A stretch of DNA of 37,572 nt from Acidobacteriota bacterium (GCA_021832085.1 JAKBLM010000043.1:1-37572), one strand, 5' to 3'. Positions 16,392 to 25,323 are shown, numbered from the stretch's first letter. Notes: generated by a model from the letters alone, not told the origin. Made by a program: numbers and translations.

Positions 16392-17239
16392 CAACGGCCA
16401 TCAATCCGGTCGAGCCGCTGCTCCGGACCGACCGCATGCCCCATATCTGGTGTCCGGGATGCGGAATCGGAACGACGGTAAACTGTTTTGCCAGGGCGTT
16501 GGGACGGTCGAAGCTGCCCCTGGACAAGGTGGCTGTCGTCTCTGGCATCGGCTGCACAGGCCGGGTGGCGGGATATCTCCAATTCGATTCCTTTCACACC
16601 ACGCACGGTCGCGCCATTCCTTTCGCGACAGGGCTGAAACTGGCAAATCCCGAAATGAGCGTCGTGGTTTATAGCGGTGATGGCGACCTGATCGCCATCG
16701 GTGGCAACCATTTTATCCATGCCGCCCGCCGGAATGTGGATATCAAGGTGATCTGCGTAAACAACTTCATCTACGGGATGACGGGAGGGCAGGTAGCGCC
16801 GACTACGCCGCTGGGGGCGTCGGCGACGACCGCGCCCTATGGCGCCTTCGAGCAGCCGTTCAATCTTCCTTTTCTGGCTGAATCCTCCGGCGCCGTCTAT
16901 GTGGCCCGCTGGACGGTCTACCACGTTCAACACATTGCGCATTCCATGGCGGAAGCGCTTCGGAAAAAGGGCTTCTCCTTCATCGAAATCCTTGCCCCGT
17001 GCCCCACGCTGTATCAGAGGCGGAACAAGCTCGGCGACTCATTGGATGCGATGCGTTATTACAAGGAGCGCAGCGTTATCAAGAACGGTGCCAGCACCCG
17101 TGACCTGGACCTGGGCTTTCAGGAAGAGATCATTGTCGGGAAATTTGTCGATAGCGAACGGCCGACGCTCCAGCAGACCATGGATCAGCGCTACCGTGAA
17201 GTGCTCAAAGATCGTTACAACGGATGGAGACAACCTTGA
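16382..17239 (+). CDS. korB: 2-oxoacid:ferredoxin oxidoreductase, beta (TPP-binding) subunit
   Basis: This 285-residue subunit binds thiamine pyrophosphate through the GDGDLIAIGGNHFIHAARRN and VNNFIYGMTGGQ motifs (GDG...NN). The N-terminal HIWCPGCGIG and VSGIGCTGR cysteines are typical for KorB. The ATG overlaps the korA end and the gene end overlaps korC by 16 nt, so the subunits are translationally coupled. Confidence 0.93.
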   Translation: MGVTTAINPVEPLLRTDRMPHIWCPGCGIGTTVNCFARALGRSKLPLDKVAVVSGIGCTGRVAGYLQFDSFHTTHGRAIPFATGLKLANPEMSVVVYSGDGDLIAIGGNHFIHAARRNVDIKVICVNNFIYGMTGGQVAPTTPLGASATTAPYGAFEQPFNLPFLAESSGAVYVARWTVYHVQHIAHSMAEALRKKGFSFIEILAPCPTLYQRRNKLGDSLDAMRYYKERSVIKNGASTRDLDLGFQEEIIVGKFVDSERPTLQQTMDQRYREVLKDRYNGWRQP

Positions 17240-17799
17240 CTGCAAGACGTGAGATTCGCATTGCCGGTTTCGGCGGCCAAGGCGTGATCCTGGCTGGGAT
17301 GGTGATCGGCCGAGCCGCAACCATTTTTGACAGCATGCACGTCACCCTGACACAGAGCTTCGGCCCGGAAGCCCGCGGCAGCGCCGCCAGCGTGAGCTTG
17401 ATCGTTTCTCCCGAGCCCGTCCTTTATCCCTACCTTACCGATTTGGACATTCTGGTCGCTATGTCGGAGGAAGCGTACACACGCTTTGTACCCGACCTCA
17501 AACCGCACGGCATGCTGCTTTTTGAGGAAGATTTGGTCAACTTCGATCCGCCGCATGAGGCGATCCATGCCTTTGGGATCCCGGCGACACGGTTTGCCGA
17601 GGAATTGGGACACAAGGTGGTCCTCAATATGGTCATGGTGGGATTCTTGACCGGTGTGACTGGCTTGGTTGCCCCGGAAGCCGTCCGCAGATCGATCGCC
17701 GACTCGGTCCCGAAAGGGACCGAATCTCTTAACACGGCAGCCTTCGATAAAGGTTTCGAGTACGCTATCTCACAGAGACCAGCAACTCTTCAGCAGTGA
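17224..17799 (+). CDS. korC: 2-oxoacid:ferredoxin oxidoreductase, gamma subunit
   Basis: This 191-residue subunit starts with RREIRIAGFGGQGVILAGMV and has QSFGPEARGSAASVSLIVS, the GFGGQG and 'GPE.RG..' motifs of the CoA-binding gamma subunit. An alternative start at TTG 17236 fits equally. With korD, korA and korB it completes a four-subunit enzyme. Confidence 0.92.
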   Translation: METTLTARREIRIAGFGGQGVILAGMVIGRAATIFDSMHVTLTQSFGPEARGSAASVSLIVSPEPVLYPYLTDLDILVAMSEEAYTRFVPDLKPHGMLLFEEDLVNFDPPHEAIHAFGIPATRFAEELGHKVVLNMVMVGFLTGVTGLVAPEAVRRSIADSVPKGTESLNTAAFDKGFEYAISQRPATLQQ

Positions 17800-17942
17800 A
17801 GAGCGCCTGAATCGAGACCTTCGCCGGCGGGGCCTGGAACGCGATCGGATTTGTAGACCGCGAGGGTTTCTCGATCTGGCGCCGTTCCTGCAACATACGT
17901 AATAGATAATCAAAGACGATCAAGGGAGAAAGGGGACACCGG

Positions 17943-18938
17943 ATGGCACCAAAGATTCGTGTGATTCAGTATGGGTTAGGCCCTATCGGTTGCGCAATGG
18001 CGCGCCACGTACTTGAACGGGACGGACTCGAGTTGGTGGGCGGCGTGGACGTGGCTCCGGCCAAGGTCGGCAAGGACATGGGAGAGGTTCTTGGCCTCGG
18101 TCGCAGTCTGGGCTTGCCGGTAGTCGGGAAACTCACTGAGATCCTGGCTCATAAACAGGTCGACGTGGTCCTGCACACCACGAATTCGTATTTCGAGCAA
18201 TTCAAATCCCAGATTCTCGAGATCCTGCAGGCAGGACTCGACATCGTTTCCACGTCGGAAGAACTTTCCTTTCCTTGGATTGCCCACCCCGCCCCCGCGC
18301 AAGAGATCGATAAGGCGGCAAAACAATTCGGCAAGACGGTCTTGGCCACCGGAGTCAACCCGGGCTTTCTGATGGACACCCTTCCACTCAGCCTGACGGG
18401 CATCTGCCAGCGCGTCGATCATATCGAAGTCCGGCGCGAACAGAATGCCTCGAAGCGGCGCGGACCCTTCCAGGCCAAGATTGGATCGGGCATGACCGTC
18501 AATGAGTTCAATACCAAGATGGCAGAGGGCCACATGGGGCATGTGGGCCTTCCGGAATCGGTCGGCGCAATTTTCCATAGGTTCGGGAAGAAACTGGTCC
18601 GTTATGAAGCGAAGGTGGAACCGGTCGTGGCCGATCGGCTCGTGAAAACCGACCACTTCGAGGTGGCGCCGGGGCGCGTGATTGGGCTCAGGCAAACCGC
18701 CCAGGGATTTAGCGACCAGGGGGAACTGGTGAAGCTGGTCTTCGTTGCCGCTCTCGATTGGGAGTGCGATCAGGACACCGTTATCATCACGGGAAAACCG
18801 GACCTCAATGTGACGATCAAGGGTACGCACGGCGATCTCGCCACTATCGCAATTGCAGTGAACGCCGTCCCCCGCGTACATGAGGCGGCGCCGGGCTTGG
18901 TCACCATGCAGGATCTTCCCATTGTGACCATGTGGTAA
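17943..18938 (+). CDS. 2,4-diaminopentanoate dehydrogenase-like NAD(P)-dependent oxidoreductase
   Basis: This 331-residue protein has an N-terminal Rossmann fold (IRVIQYGLGPIGCAMARHVL) and a DapB-like architecture, with VDVVLHTTNSYFEQF and VLATGVNPGFLMDTLPLSLT. That combination is characteristic of the 2,4-diaminopentanoate dehydrogenase (Ord)/dihydrodipicolinate-reductase-like group. In clostridial ornithine fermentation Ord oxidises 2,4-diaminopentanoate, but the partner genes (ornithine aminomutase, Ort thiolase) are not here. It may act on another amino acid or imine. The gene has GGGAGAAAGGGG upstream and follows korC after 143 bp on the same strand, so functional linkage to the Kor complex is possible. 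It converges on ornithine aminotransferase. Confidence 0.75.
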   Translation: MAPKIRVIQYGLGPIGCAMARHVLERDGLELVGGVDVAPAKVGKDMGEVLGLGRSLGLPVVGKLTEILAHKQVDVVLHTTNSYFEQFKSQILEILQAGLDIVSTSEELSFPWIAHPAPAQEIDKAAKQFGKTVLATGVNPGFLMDTLPLSLTGICQRVDHIEVRREQNASKRRGPFQAKIGSGMTVNEFNTKMAEGHMGHVGLPESVGAIFHRFGKKLVRYEAKVEPVVADRLVKTDHFEVAPGRVIGLRQTAQGFSDQGELVKLVFVAALDWECDQDTVIITGKPDLNVTIKGTHGDLATIAIAVNAVPRVHEAAPGLVTMQDLPIVTMW

Positions 18939-19036
18939 CCAATAAAATCGCGTTAAAGCGATTTGATCTACAATCCAGCGTCCCCGTTCAGTGTGTGACG
19001 AGGATTGTGCAAAAAATGCTCGAAATGTCCACAAAG

Positions 19037-19060
19037 AGGCCCGGGCACCCGCCCGGGCCT
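19037..19060. terminator. Bidirectional terminator between the kor/ord operon and rocD
   Basis: A perfect 10-bp GC-rich stem with a 4-nt loop (AGGCCCGGGC ACCC GCCCGGGCCT) sits between convergent genes. T-rich tracts are weak on both sides. Confidence 0.75.
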
Positions 19061-19079
19061 CACAGTTTGAAATTGGGAA

Positions 19080-20291
19080 TTATTTCTCGACCACGCGCTT
19101 GATCCTCTCAAAGGCCCAATCGATCTCCTCTTTCGTGATCACCAGCGGTGGCGCGATGCGGATCACGTGCTCGTGTGTCTCCTTGCACAAGATGTGTTCC
19201 TCTTTCAGCGCCTCGCAATACGGCCTCGCATCGCCCAGCATTTCGATCGCGATCCACAGTCCCTGCCCACGCACTTCCTTCAACTGCGGGCTGTGCAATG
19301 TCTTCAGCTTTTCAAGGAAATAGCGTCCCAGCTCCGCCGAATTCTCCACCAGCTTCTCTTCGACGAGCACCCGCAACGCCACCCGCGCCACGGCGCAGCC
19401 CAGCGGATTGCCGCCGAAGGTTGAGCCATGATCGCCGGGTTTGAAGACGCCGAGGATTTCCTTCGAGCTCAGCACTGCCGAGACGGGATAGAAGCCTCCC
19501 GCTAGCGCCTTGCCTACGATCAGCACGTCTGGCCGCACTCCTTCGTGCATATAAGCGAACAGCTTGCCCGTGCGCCCCAGCCCCGACTGGATCTCGTCGC
19601 ACATGAGCAGCACCTTGTTCTCGCGGCAGATCCGCTCCGCTTCCTTCAGGAATCCGCGTGGCGGGATGACGATTCCCGCCTCGCCCTGGATGGGTTCAAC
19701 GAGGAAGGCTGCCGTGTTCGGCGTGATCGCGGCCCGCAGTGCTTCGGCGTTGCCGAAAGGAATGATCTTGAAGCCCGGGGTGAACGGCCCGAACCCATCG
19801 CGGTACTGCTCGTCGCTGGAAAAACTGATCACCGTCACCGTGCGCCCGTGGAAATTGTTGGCGCAGACGATGATCTCGGCCTTGTCGTCGGGCACGCCTT
19901 TGATCTTGTAAGCCCACTTGCGCGCCGTCTTGACGGCAGTTTCCACCGCCTCGGCGCCCGAGTTCATGGGCAGCGCCATGTCGAAGCCGGTCAGCTCATG
20001 CAATTCCTTGTAGAGCAACGGCAGCTGATCGTTGCGGAAAGCGCGTGAGGTGAGCGTCACCTTCTGCATCTGCTCCTGTGCCGCCTGCAGGACCCTGGGG
20101 TGGCAGTGTCCCTGGTTAACCGCCGAGTATGCCGCCAGGCAGTCCATGTAGCGTTCGCCTTCGACGTCATATACCCAAACGCCCTGCGCCCGTTCGATCA
20201 CCACGTCCAGCGGATGATAGTTGTGCGCACCATAGTCATTTTCCAGCGCCACGTAATCTGTCGTGCCCATCTTCTCTTTTGCTAATGTCAT
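19080..20291 (-). CDS. rocD: Ornithine--oxo-acid aminotransferase
   Basis: This 403-residue class-III PLP aminotransferase has MNSGAEAVETAVKTARKWAY, NNFHGRTVTVISFS (PLP-stacking region), LMCDEIQSGLGRTGKLFAY (Asp of DE) and the PLP-binding Lys in IVGKALAGGFYPVSA. Length and these sequences, with an N-terminal YGAHNYHPLDVV, are typical of ornithine aminotransferase, which converts ornithine and 2-oxoglutarate to glutamate semialdehyde and glutamate. GAGG lies 8 nt before the chosen ATG; Met8 is an alternative start. It is separated by 165 bp from pyrB on the same strand, so it may have its own promoter. It produces glutamate, next to genes that use ornithine for citrulline. Confidence 0.93.
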   Translation of the reverse strand: MTLAKEKMGTTDYVALENDYGAHNYHPLDVVIERAQGVWVYDVEGERYMDCLAAYSAVNQGHCHPRVLQAAQEQMQKVTLTSRAFRNDQLPLLYKELHELTGFDMALPMNSGAEAVETAVKTARKWAYKIKGVPDDKAEIIVCANNFHGRTVTVISFSSDEQYRDGFGPFTPGFKIIPFGNAEALRAAITPNTAAFLVEPIQGEAGIVIPPRGFLKEAERICRENKVLLMCDEIQSGLGRTGKLFAYMHEGVRPDVLIVGKALAGGFYPVSAVLSSKEILGVFKPGDHGSTFGGNPLGCAVARVALRVLVEEKLVENSAELGRYFLEKLKTLHSPQLKEVRGQGLWIAIEMLGDARPYCEALKEEHILCKETHEHVIRIAPPLVITKEEIDWAFERIKRVVEK

Positions 20292-20456
20292 TTCGATCGC
20301 CTCGAAGTGAAATCCCTGCTTTGGAATTTTTGCCTTGATTGACGCCCATCGCTTCCGGCACGCGGAGGTGCATGTGGGAAGCCGACGTCAGAAACCGAGG
20401 CTGTTCGTATCCATCGGATTTGCGCCTCAGCTATGGCAATACTTTTGCCCGCGTGC

Positions 20457-21413
20457 CTATTGATCGAACACCATAGCCAGCAACGCCATTCGCACGTACA
20501 GTCCGTTGGCCGCCTGCGCAAAGTACCGCGCCCGCGGATCGCTATCCACGGTCCTGTCCAGTTCCACGGTGCGCGGCAACGGGTGCAGGATGATGGCGTC
20601 CGATTTCATTTTCTGCAGTACGCGCGGGTTGATCGCGTACTTCATTCGTTGCGCATCCGCCGCGCGATCCGCTCGGATGCGCGTCTGGTACACCACGTCC
20701 ACCTCTCCGATTACCTTGTCGAGTTCCGGCTCCAGCTCGTATCGCGTGTCGTGCCGGTCGAGGTACTCGAGGATATCTGGCTTCATCTGCATCTCGGGAG
20801 GCGCCACGAAATAGATCTTCACCCGCTCGAACTTCGCCAGCAGGTAGGCGAGGGAGCGCGCGGTTCGCCCGCGATCGAGCTCTCCGATGATGGCCACGCT
20901 CAGGCCGCCGAGCGGCCGCTCGCGGTGGATGGTGTAGAGGTCGAGCAGCGCCTGCGTTGGATGCTGCCCGCCGTTGCCGTCCCCGGCGTTGATCACTGGC
21001 ACCGGCGACACCTCCGCCGCGCGCCGTGCCCCGTCCCGGTCGTTGTGCCGGATCACGATCACGTCCGCGTACTGCCCGATGATGCGGATCGAGTCCTCGA
21101 CTTGTTCCCCGGAGATCGCCGAGGAGAATGCCTGGGCATGGTCGGTCGAAAGCACGCGACCGCCGAGCCGGTGCATCGCCGCTTCGAACGAAAACCGCGT
21201 GCGTGTCGACGGCTGGTAGAAGAGCGACGCCATGATGCGGTTGTGATAATCAAGCGTGCCGCCCCGCGCGACCACTTTTTCCATCCCGCGTGCCCGATCG
21301 AACAGCTCCATCAGCACCGGCAGCGTGAATTGCTGCGACTCCACCACGTGCCTCAATTTCATCCCGCCGGCGCTTCCGCCCATGCCTGCCGTCGCTCCCG
21401 TCCCGCCGGCCAT
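20457..21413 (-). CDS. pyrB: Aspartate carbamoyltransferase catalytic chain
   Basis: This 318-residue protein carries the carbamoyl-phosphate loop FYQPSTRTRFSFEAAMHRLG (Ser69-Arg73) and GQHPTQALLDLYTI; the aspartate-site region includes LHPLPRTVELDRTVDSDPRA. It converts carbamoyl phosphate and aspartate to carbamoylaspartate, the first step specific to pyrimidines. The Gly-rich N-terminus (MAGGTGATAGMGGSAGG) is unusual, and Met18 is an alternative start. GGGAGG precedes the first ATG, so that one was chosen. The gene starts 2 nt after the carbamate kinase stop. No regulatory chain (pyrI) is present. Confidence 0.93.
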   Translation of the reverse strand: MAGGTGATAGMGGSAGGMKLRHVVESQQFTLPVLMELFDRARGMEKVVARGGTLDYHNRIMASLFYQPSTRTRFSFEAAMHRLGGRVLSTDHAQAFSSAISGEQVEDSIRIIGQYADVIVIRHNDRDGARRAAEVSPVPVINAGDGNGGQHPTQALLDLYTIHRERPLGGLSVAIIGELDRGRTARSLAYLLAKFERVKIYFVAPPEMQMKPDILEYLDRHDTRYELEPELDKVIGEVDVVYQTRIRADRAADAQRMKYAINPRVLQKMKSDAIILHPLPRTVELDRTVDSDPRARYFAQAANGLYVRMALLAMVFDQ

Positions 21414-21415
21414 TT

Positions 21416-22405
21416 CTAGCCTCCCACCTTTGCGGTTGCGCGTCCTTCAGGGTGCCCGGCCGTGGTGCCTCCAAGGATGTGCGTTCCCGCTTTGCCCGCC
21501 ACTGCCTCGTTCAAGCACTCGTACGACGTGATGATCACTTCCGCACCCCCCGCCGCCAGGAAGCGCAGGGCCGATTCCACCTTCGGCCCCATGTTGCCGG
21601 GAGGGAAGTGGCCCGCCTTGAAGTACGCCGTCATCTCTTCCGCCGTTACCGATTCGATGGGGCGCTGCCCCGGCCGCTTGTAGTTGAGGTAGACGTAATC
21701 GGTATCGGTGGAGATGACGAACAGATCCACGCCCAGCTTCGAGGCCAGCAACGCCGAGGCACGATCCTTGTCGATTACCGCTTCCACACCCCGGTAGCCG
21801 CCATCGTCGCGCACCACCGGGATGCCGCCGCCGCCGACGGCAATCACCAGCACACCGTGGTTCACCAGTTCGCGGATGACCTCGAGTTCCACGATTTCCA
21901 GTGGCTCGGGAGATGGGACCACGCGCCGGTAGCCGCGTGCCGCATCTTCCACGATCTGCCAGCCGAACGCGCGCTTTCTCGCTTCGGCCTCGGCCTGGGA
22001 ATAGAAAGGGCCGATCGGCTTGGTGGGATGCTGCATCGCGGGATCGTCCGGCGAGACCAGCGTCTGGGTGACAATCCCGACCACCGGCACCTTCAGCCCG
22101 GCGGCGATCAATTCGTGCTCCAGCGACTGCGCCAGCATGTAGCCGATCTCGCCCTGGCTCGACGCCCCGCAGACGTCGAGCGTTTGTCCCGGGACCTGAT
22201 CGCTGGCTCGCTCCGAACGCAGCAGCTGCGCCCCGACCTGCGGTCCATTGCCGTGGGTGATGACCAGGCGCCGCCCGTCGCGGATGAGTCCCACCATCGC
22301 CGCCGCTGTGCGTCGCGCGTTCGCCATCTGTTCCGCGACGGTGCCTTTCTGGCCCGCCCGGATCAGCGAATTTCCCCCGACTGCAATCAGCGCTGTCTTC
22401 GGCAT
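21416..22405 (-). CDS. arcC: Carbamate kinase
   Basis: This 329-residue member of the amino-acid-kinase fold starts MPKTALIAVGGNSLIRAGQK and has VITHGNGPQVGAQLL, then VIAVGGGGIPVV, EAVIDKDRASALLASKLGVD and FPPGNMGPKVESALRF, all hallmark segments of carbamate kinase. It interconverts carbamoyl phosphate + ADP and carbamate + ATP. It lies between ornithine and aspartate carbamoyltransferases, an arrangement that permits either citrulline breakdown for ATP or supply of carbamoyl phosphate to either transferase. A longer frame starting at 22534 is not needed because the conserved protein begins at this ATG. Confidence 0.94.
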   Translation of the reverse strand: MPKTALIAVGGNSLIRAGQKGTVAEQMANARRTAAAMVGLIRDGRRLVITHGNGPQVGAQLLRSERASDQVPGQTLDVCGASSQGEIGYMLAQSLEHELIAAGLKVPVVGIVTQTLVSPDDPAMQHPTKPIGPFYSQAEAEARKRAFGWQIVEDAARGYRRVVPSPEPLEIVELEVIRELVNHGVLVIAVGGGGIPVVRDDGGYRGVEAVIDKDRASALLASKLGVDLFVISTDTDYVYLNYKRPGQRPIESVTAEEMTAYFKAGHFPPGNMGPKVESALRFLAAGGAEVIITSYECLNEAVAGKAGTHILGGTTAGHPEGRATAKVGG

Positions 22406-22497
22406 GGTCTGGGACCGGCGTGTTGCCGAGATCCTTCCTGTATCTTTCGCTTGTCCTTGCTTGTCTGCGCAGTGAGCTCTTCGGCGGCGACCGGTGG

Positions 22498-23469
22498 CTA
22501 GCGACCAACGGGTCTCTTGCCCGTCGTTTTCCACCGCGATTCGATGGGCACGTCCTTCATCAGTTCCAGCATGATCGCCTTCTGTGCATGCACCCGGTTC
22601 TCCGCCTCCTGGAATACAACGGAGTGCGGCCCGTCGATGACCTCGTCCGTCACCTCATCGCCGCGGTGTGCCGGCAGGCAGTGCATGAAGATGACGTCCT
22701 CTTTGGCGAGCGCCAGCAACTTGGCCTTCACCTGGTAGGGCCGGAAGATCTTCTTCCGTTTCTCCGCCTCTGCTTCCTGCCCCATGCTTGCCCAAACGTC
22801 GGTGTAAATGACGTCGGCGCCTTCGGCTGCTTCTTCGGGTTTTGCCGTCAGATGGATTTGGCCTCCGGTTTGCTCTGCCCGGGCACGCGCCCAGCGTGTT
22901 GCCTTCGGGTCGGGTTCGTACTTGGTCGGTGTGGCCACCCACACATGCGCGCCCAGTTGCGCACCGGCAAACATCAGCGAGTGGGCGACGTTGTTTCCGT
23001 CGCCCACGTATGCAATCTTTAGCCCTGCGATCTTCCCCTTCACCTCGAGGATCGTCAGGTAGTCCGCCATCGCCTGGCAAGGGTGGCTGTAGTCGGTCAG
23101 GCCGTTGATCACCGGCACGGAAGCGTGCTTCGCCATCTGCTCCACAATCTCGTGCGCGAAGGTTCGGATCATGACGCCTTGCACCATGCGTTCCAAATTC
23201 TTGGCCACGTCGTAGACCGACTCGCGTTTCCCCAGGTTGATCTCCGCCGGCGAGAGGTAGACTGGGTGTCCGCCCAGTTGCTGGATGCCCACGTCGAAGC
23301 TCACCCGAGTGCGCAGCGACGGCTTCTCGAAGATCATCGCCAGCGTCTTGCCTTCCAGCGCGTGCGCGTAGTCTGCTGGCTTGGCCTTGATCTTCTGTGC
23401 CGAGTCGAGCAGCCTCGAGATTTCCTCGGGTGGAAAGTCCCGGATCGAGAGAAAGTCCTGCGATTTCAT
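22498..23469 (-). CDS. argF: Ornithine carbamoyltransferase
   Basis: This 323-residue enzyme has the carbamoyl-phosphate motif SLRTR (51-55, in FEKPSLRTRVSFDVGIQQLG), HPCQAMADYLTI and the ornithine-specific FMHCLPAHRGDEV. It catalyses ornithine + carbamoyl phosphate to citrulline. The sequence does not distinguish the anabolic (argF) from the catabolic (arcB) enzyme; carbamate kinase directly downstream leaves the catabolic role open. Its ATG overlaps the stop of the upstream GTPase gene (ATGA) and is preceded by GGAGGTGTCGAG, so it is translationally coupled. Confidence 0.93.
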   Translation of the reverse strand: MKSQDFLSIRDFPPEEISRLLDSAQKIKAKPADYAHALEGKTLAMIFEKPSLRTRVSFDVGIQQLGGHPVYLSPAEINLGKRESVYDVAKNLERMVQGVMIRTFAHEIVEQMAKHASVPVINGLTDYSHPCQAMADYLTILEVKGKIAGLKIAYVGDGNNVAHSLMFAGAQLGAHVWVATPTKYEPDPKATRWARARAEQTGGQIHLTAKPEEAAEGADVIYTDVWASMGQEAEAEKRKKIFRPYQVKAKLLALAKEDVIFMHCLPAHRGDEVTDEVIDGPHSVVFQEAENRVHAQKAIMLELMKDVPIESRWKTTGKRPVGR

Positions 23470-24809
23470 CTCGACACCTCCGACGACGCGGCCTTGTGTG
23501 TGGCTACGAACTTGGCGATGACTTGGGCCAGTTCCTTCGCTCCCGATCCGGCCAGGTCGTAGCTCACCCGCACCGCCGGCTTGTCCATCTTGATGATCCT
23601 GCCCAGATCGACCGGTGTGGCGACCAGCACCATGTCGCAAGGCACGCGCCAGATCGTCTCTTCCAGTTCGTGCCGTTGCATGTCGCTGTAGCCCATGGCC
23701 GGCAACAGGTTGGTCAGGTGAGGGAACTTTTCAAACGTCGACCGGATCGACCCAACCGCGTACGGCCGCGGATCCACCAGCTTGGCCGCACCGAACCGCC
23801 GCGCTGCTACCACCCCCGCCCCATACGGCATTTCGCCGTGCGTCAACGTCGGGCCGTCTTCCACCACCAGCACTTCCTTGCCGCGGATGGCTTCCGGATC
23901 GGCCACAGTCACCTGGCACGCCGACTCGATTACCTGCGCCTGAGGGTTGGCCGTGCGGATGTTCTGCCGCACCGTTTCGATGTCGTGCTTCGCTGCCGTA
24001 TCCACTTTGTTGATCACGATCACCTGTGCCCGCCGCAAATTCACCTCGCCGGGATAGTAGGTGATCTCGTGCCCTGCCCTGTGCGGGTCGGCCACTACGA
24101 TTTCCAGGTCCGACTTGTAGAACGGCGTGTCGTTGTTGCCGCCATCCCACAGCACGACGTCGGCTTCCTTTTCCGCCTGTCGCAGGATGGCCTCGTAATC
24201 CACGCCGGCGTACACCACCGTGCCCTTCACGATGTGCGGCTCGTACTCTTCCTCTTCTTCGATCGTGCACTTGTACTTGACTTGGTCGGCCAGCGACGCG
24301 AAGCGCTGCACCGCCTGCTCGGCCAGGTCGCCATAGGGCATGGGGTGACGTACCACCACCGGCTTCAGGCCGGCCTTTCGCAGTTCCTCTGCCACGAAGC
24401 GCGACACGGGGCTCTTGCCGGAACCTGTGCGCACCGCGCATACCGAAACCACCGGCACTTTCGCCTTGATCATCGTATGCGGCGCGCCCAGCAGCCAGAA
24501 GTCGGCTCCCGCCGCCACGGCTCGCGACGCCAGGTGCATCACCGTCACGTGCGATACGTCGCTGTACGAGAAGACCGCCACGTCCACTTGTTGCTCGGTG
24601 ATGATCTTCTCCAACTGACTCTCTTCGACGATCGGAATACCGTTTGGATAGCGCTCGCCCGCCAGTTCCGGCGGGTAACTACGGTTCGCAATATTGGGGA
24701 TTTGCGTAGCCGTTATGGCCACCACATCAAATTCGGGGTTGTTGCGGAAGATTGTGTTGAAATTGTGGAAATCGCGGCCTGCGGCACCTAAAATCACTAC
24801 TTTTCGCAT
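23466..24809 (-). CDS. Cyclic 2,3-diphosphoglycerate synthetase-like GTPase
   Basis: This 447-residue protein starts MRKVVILGAAGRDFHNFNTI, a Rossmann-like domain. A P-loop follows (VCAVRTGSGKSPVSRF, Lys132), then a DVVLWDGGNNDTPF segment and INKVDTA, the guanine-specificity motif. This combination matches the family annotated as cyclic 2,3-diphosphoglycerate synthetase (cpgS), described from methanogens. Bacterial members are often next to carbamate kinase and carbamoyltransferases, and their function there is not established to my knowledge. It leads the minus-strand cluster and overlaps argF by 4 nt. An alternative is a nucleotide-dependent chaperone or regulator of the carbamoyl-phosphate enzymes (inference). 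Confidence 0.8.
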   Translation of the reverse strand: MRKVVILGAAGRDFHNFNTIFRNNPEFDVVAITATQIPNIANRSYPPELAGERYPNGIPIVEESQLEKIITEQQVDVAVFSYSDVSHVTVMHLASRAVAAGADFWLLGAPHTMIKAKVPVVSVCAVRTGSGKSPVSRFVAEELRKAGLKPVVVRHPMPYGDLAEQAVQRFASLADQVKYKCTIEEEEEYEPHIVKGTVVYAGVDYEAILRQAEKEADVVLWDGGNNDTPFYKSDLEIVVADPHRAGHEITYYPGEVNLRRAQVIVINKVDTAAKHDIETVRQNIRTANPQAQVIESACQVTVADPEAIRGKEVLVVEDGPTLTHGEMPYGAGVVAARRFGAAKLVDPRPYAVGSIRSTFEKFPHLTNLLPAMGYSDMQRHELEETIWRVPCDMVLVATPVDLGRIIKMDKPAVRVSYDLAGSGAKELAQVIAKFVATHKAASSEVSR

Positions 24810-25323
24810 GGTTTCACTCTGTCACCAGCCAGGATGTGTGATTACTGAACCTCTCTGATCTAACAGTGCGGTTCTACCACGGGCTGTTAGCTCGCACAAG
24901 GGTGATTGCGCGATTCCTCTGTTCGCAAAGCGGACCGTGTGAGTCCTCGCATACGTGTTTGCACTCGCAGAAGCACCCAGCCCAGTATGACTTTCCACCA
25001 AACGTACTCGATCAGCCGCGAACAAGTCCTAAGTTCAGTCTTGGAAAACATCTCGGGTATTCTCCAGTGTTTCTTTCGTAAAAAACTCTGCGCCTTTAGC
25101 AGTAGATACTGAAAGCTCAACCGGCCATTGCACCGAAGCGCAGTCGGGCGTATGCTCACAGGCGACCTAGAAGCCAGAATGAAAAGTCCGACCAAATCAG
25201 TCCTTATACTGATAAAAGTCAACCCTCTCGAACGGTTCGCTCTCGCATTGCTTCCAGGCCCGAGAAAGGGCGCTCGGCATGAAGGCGGTTGGAAGGAATA
25301 CAGTGCCGCTGAGGTAGCAAAAA
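24810..25323. other. Intergenic region upstream of two divergent operons
   Basis: No gene was recognised in about 510 bp. A 7-bp inverted repeat (CTAACAG 24860-24866, CTGTTAG 24884-24890) lies about 50 nt upstream of the GTPase gene and may be an operator or hairpin. No clear promoter pair was identified. Confidence 0.3.

Noticed and set aside
21447..22508. Overlapping long frames on both strands over carbamate kinase
   Set aside because: Only the frame starting at 22405 on the minus strand contains the amino-acid-kinase motifs.
23397..24791. 464-codon plus-strand ORF
   Set aside because: It is antisense to the P-loop GTPase and the start of argF. It is rich in His/Arg/Val with no motif.
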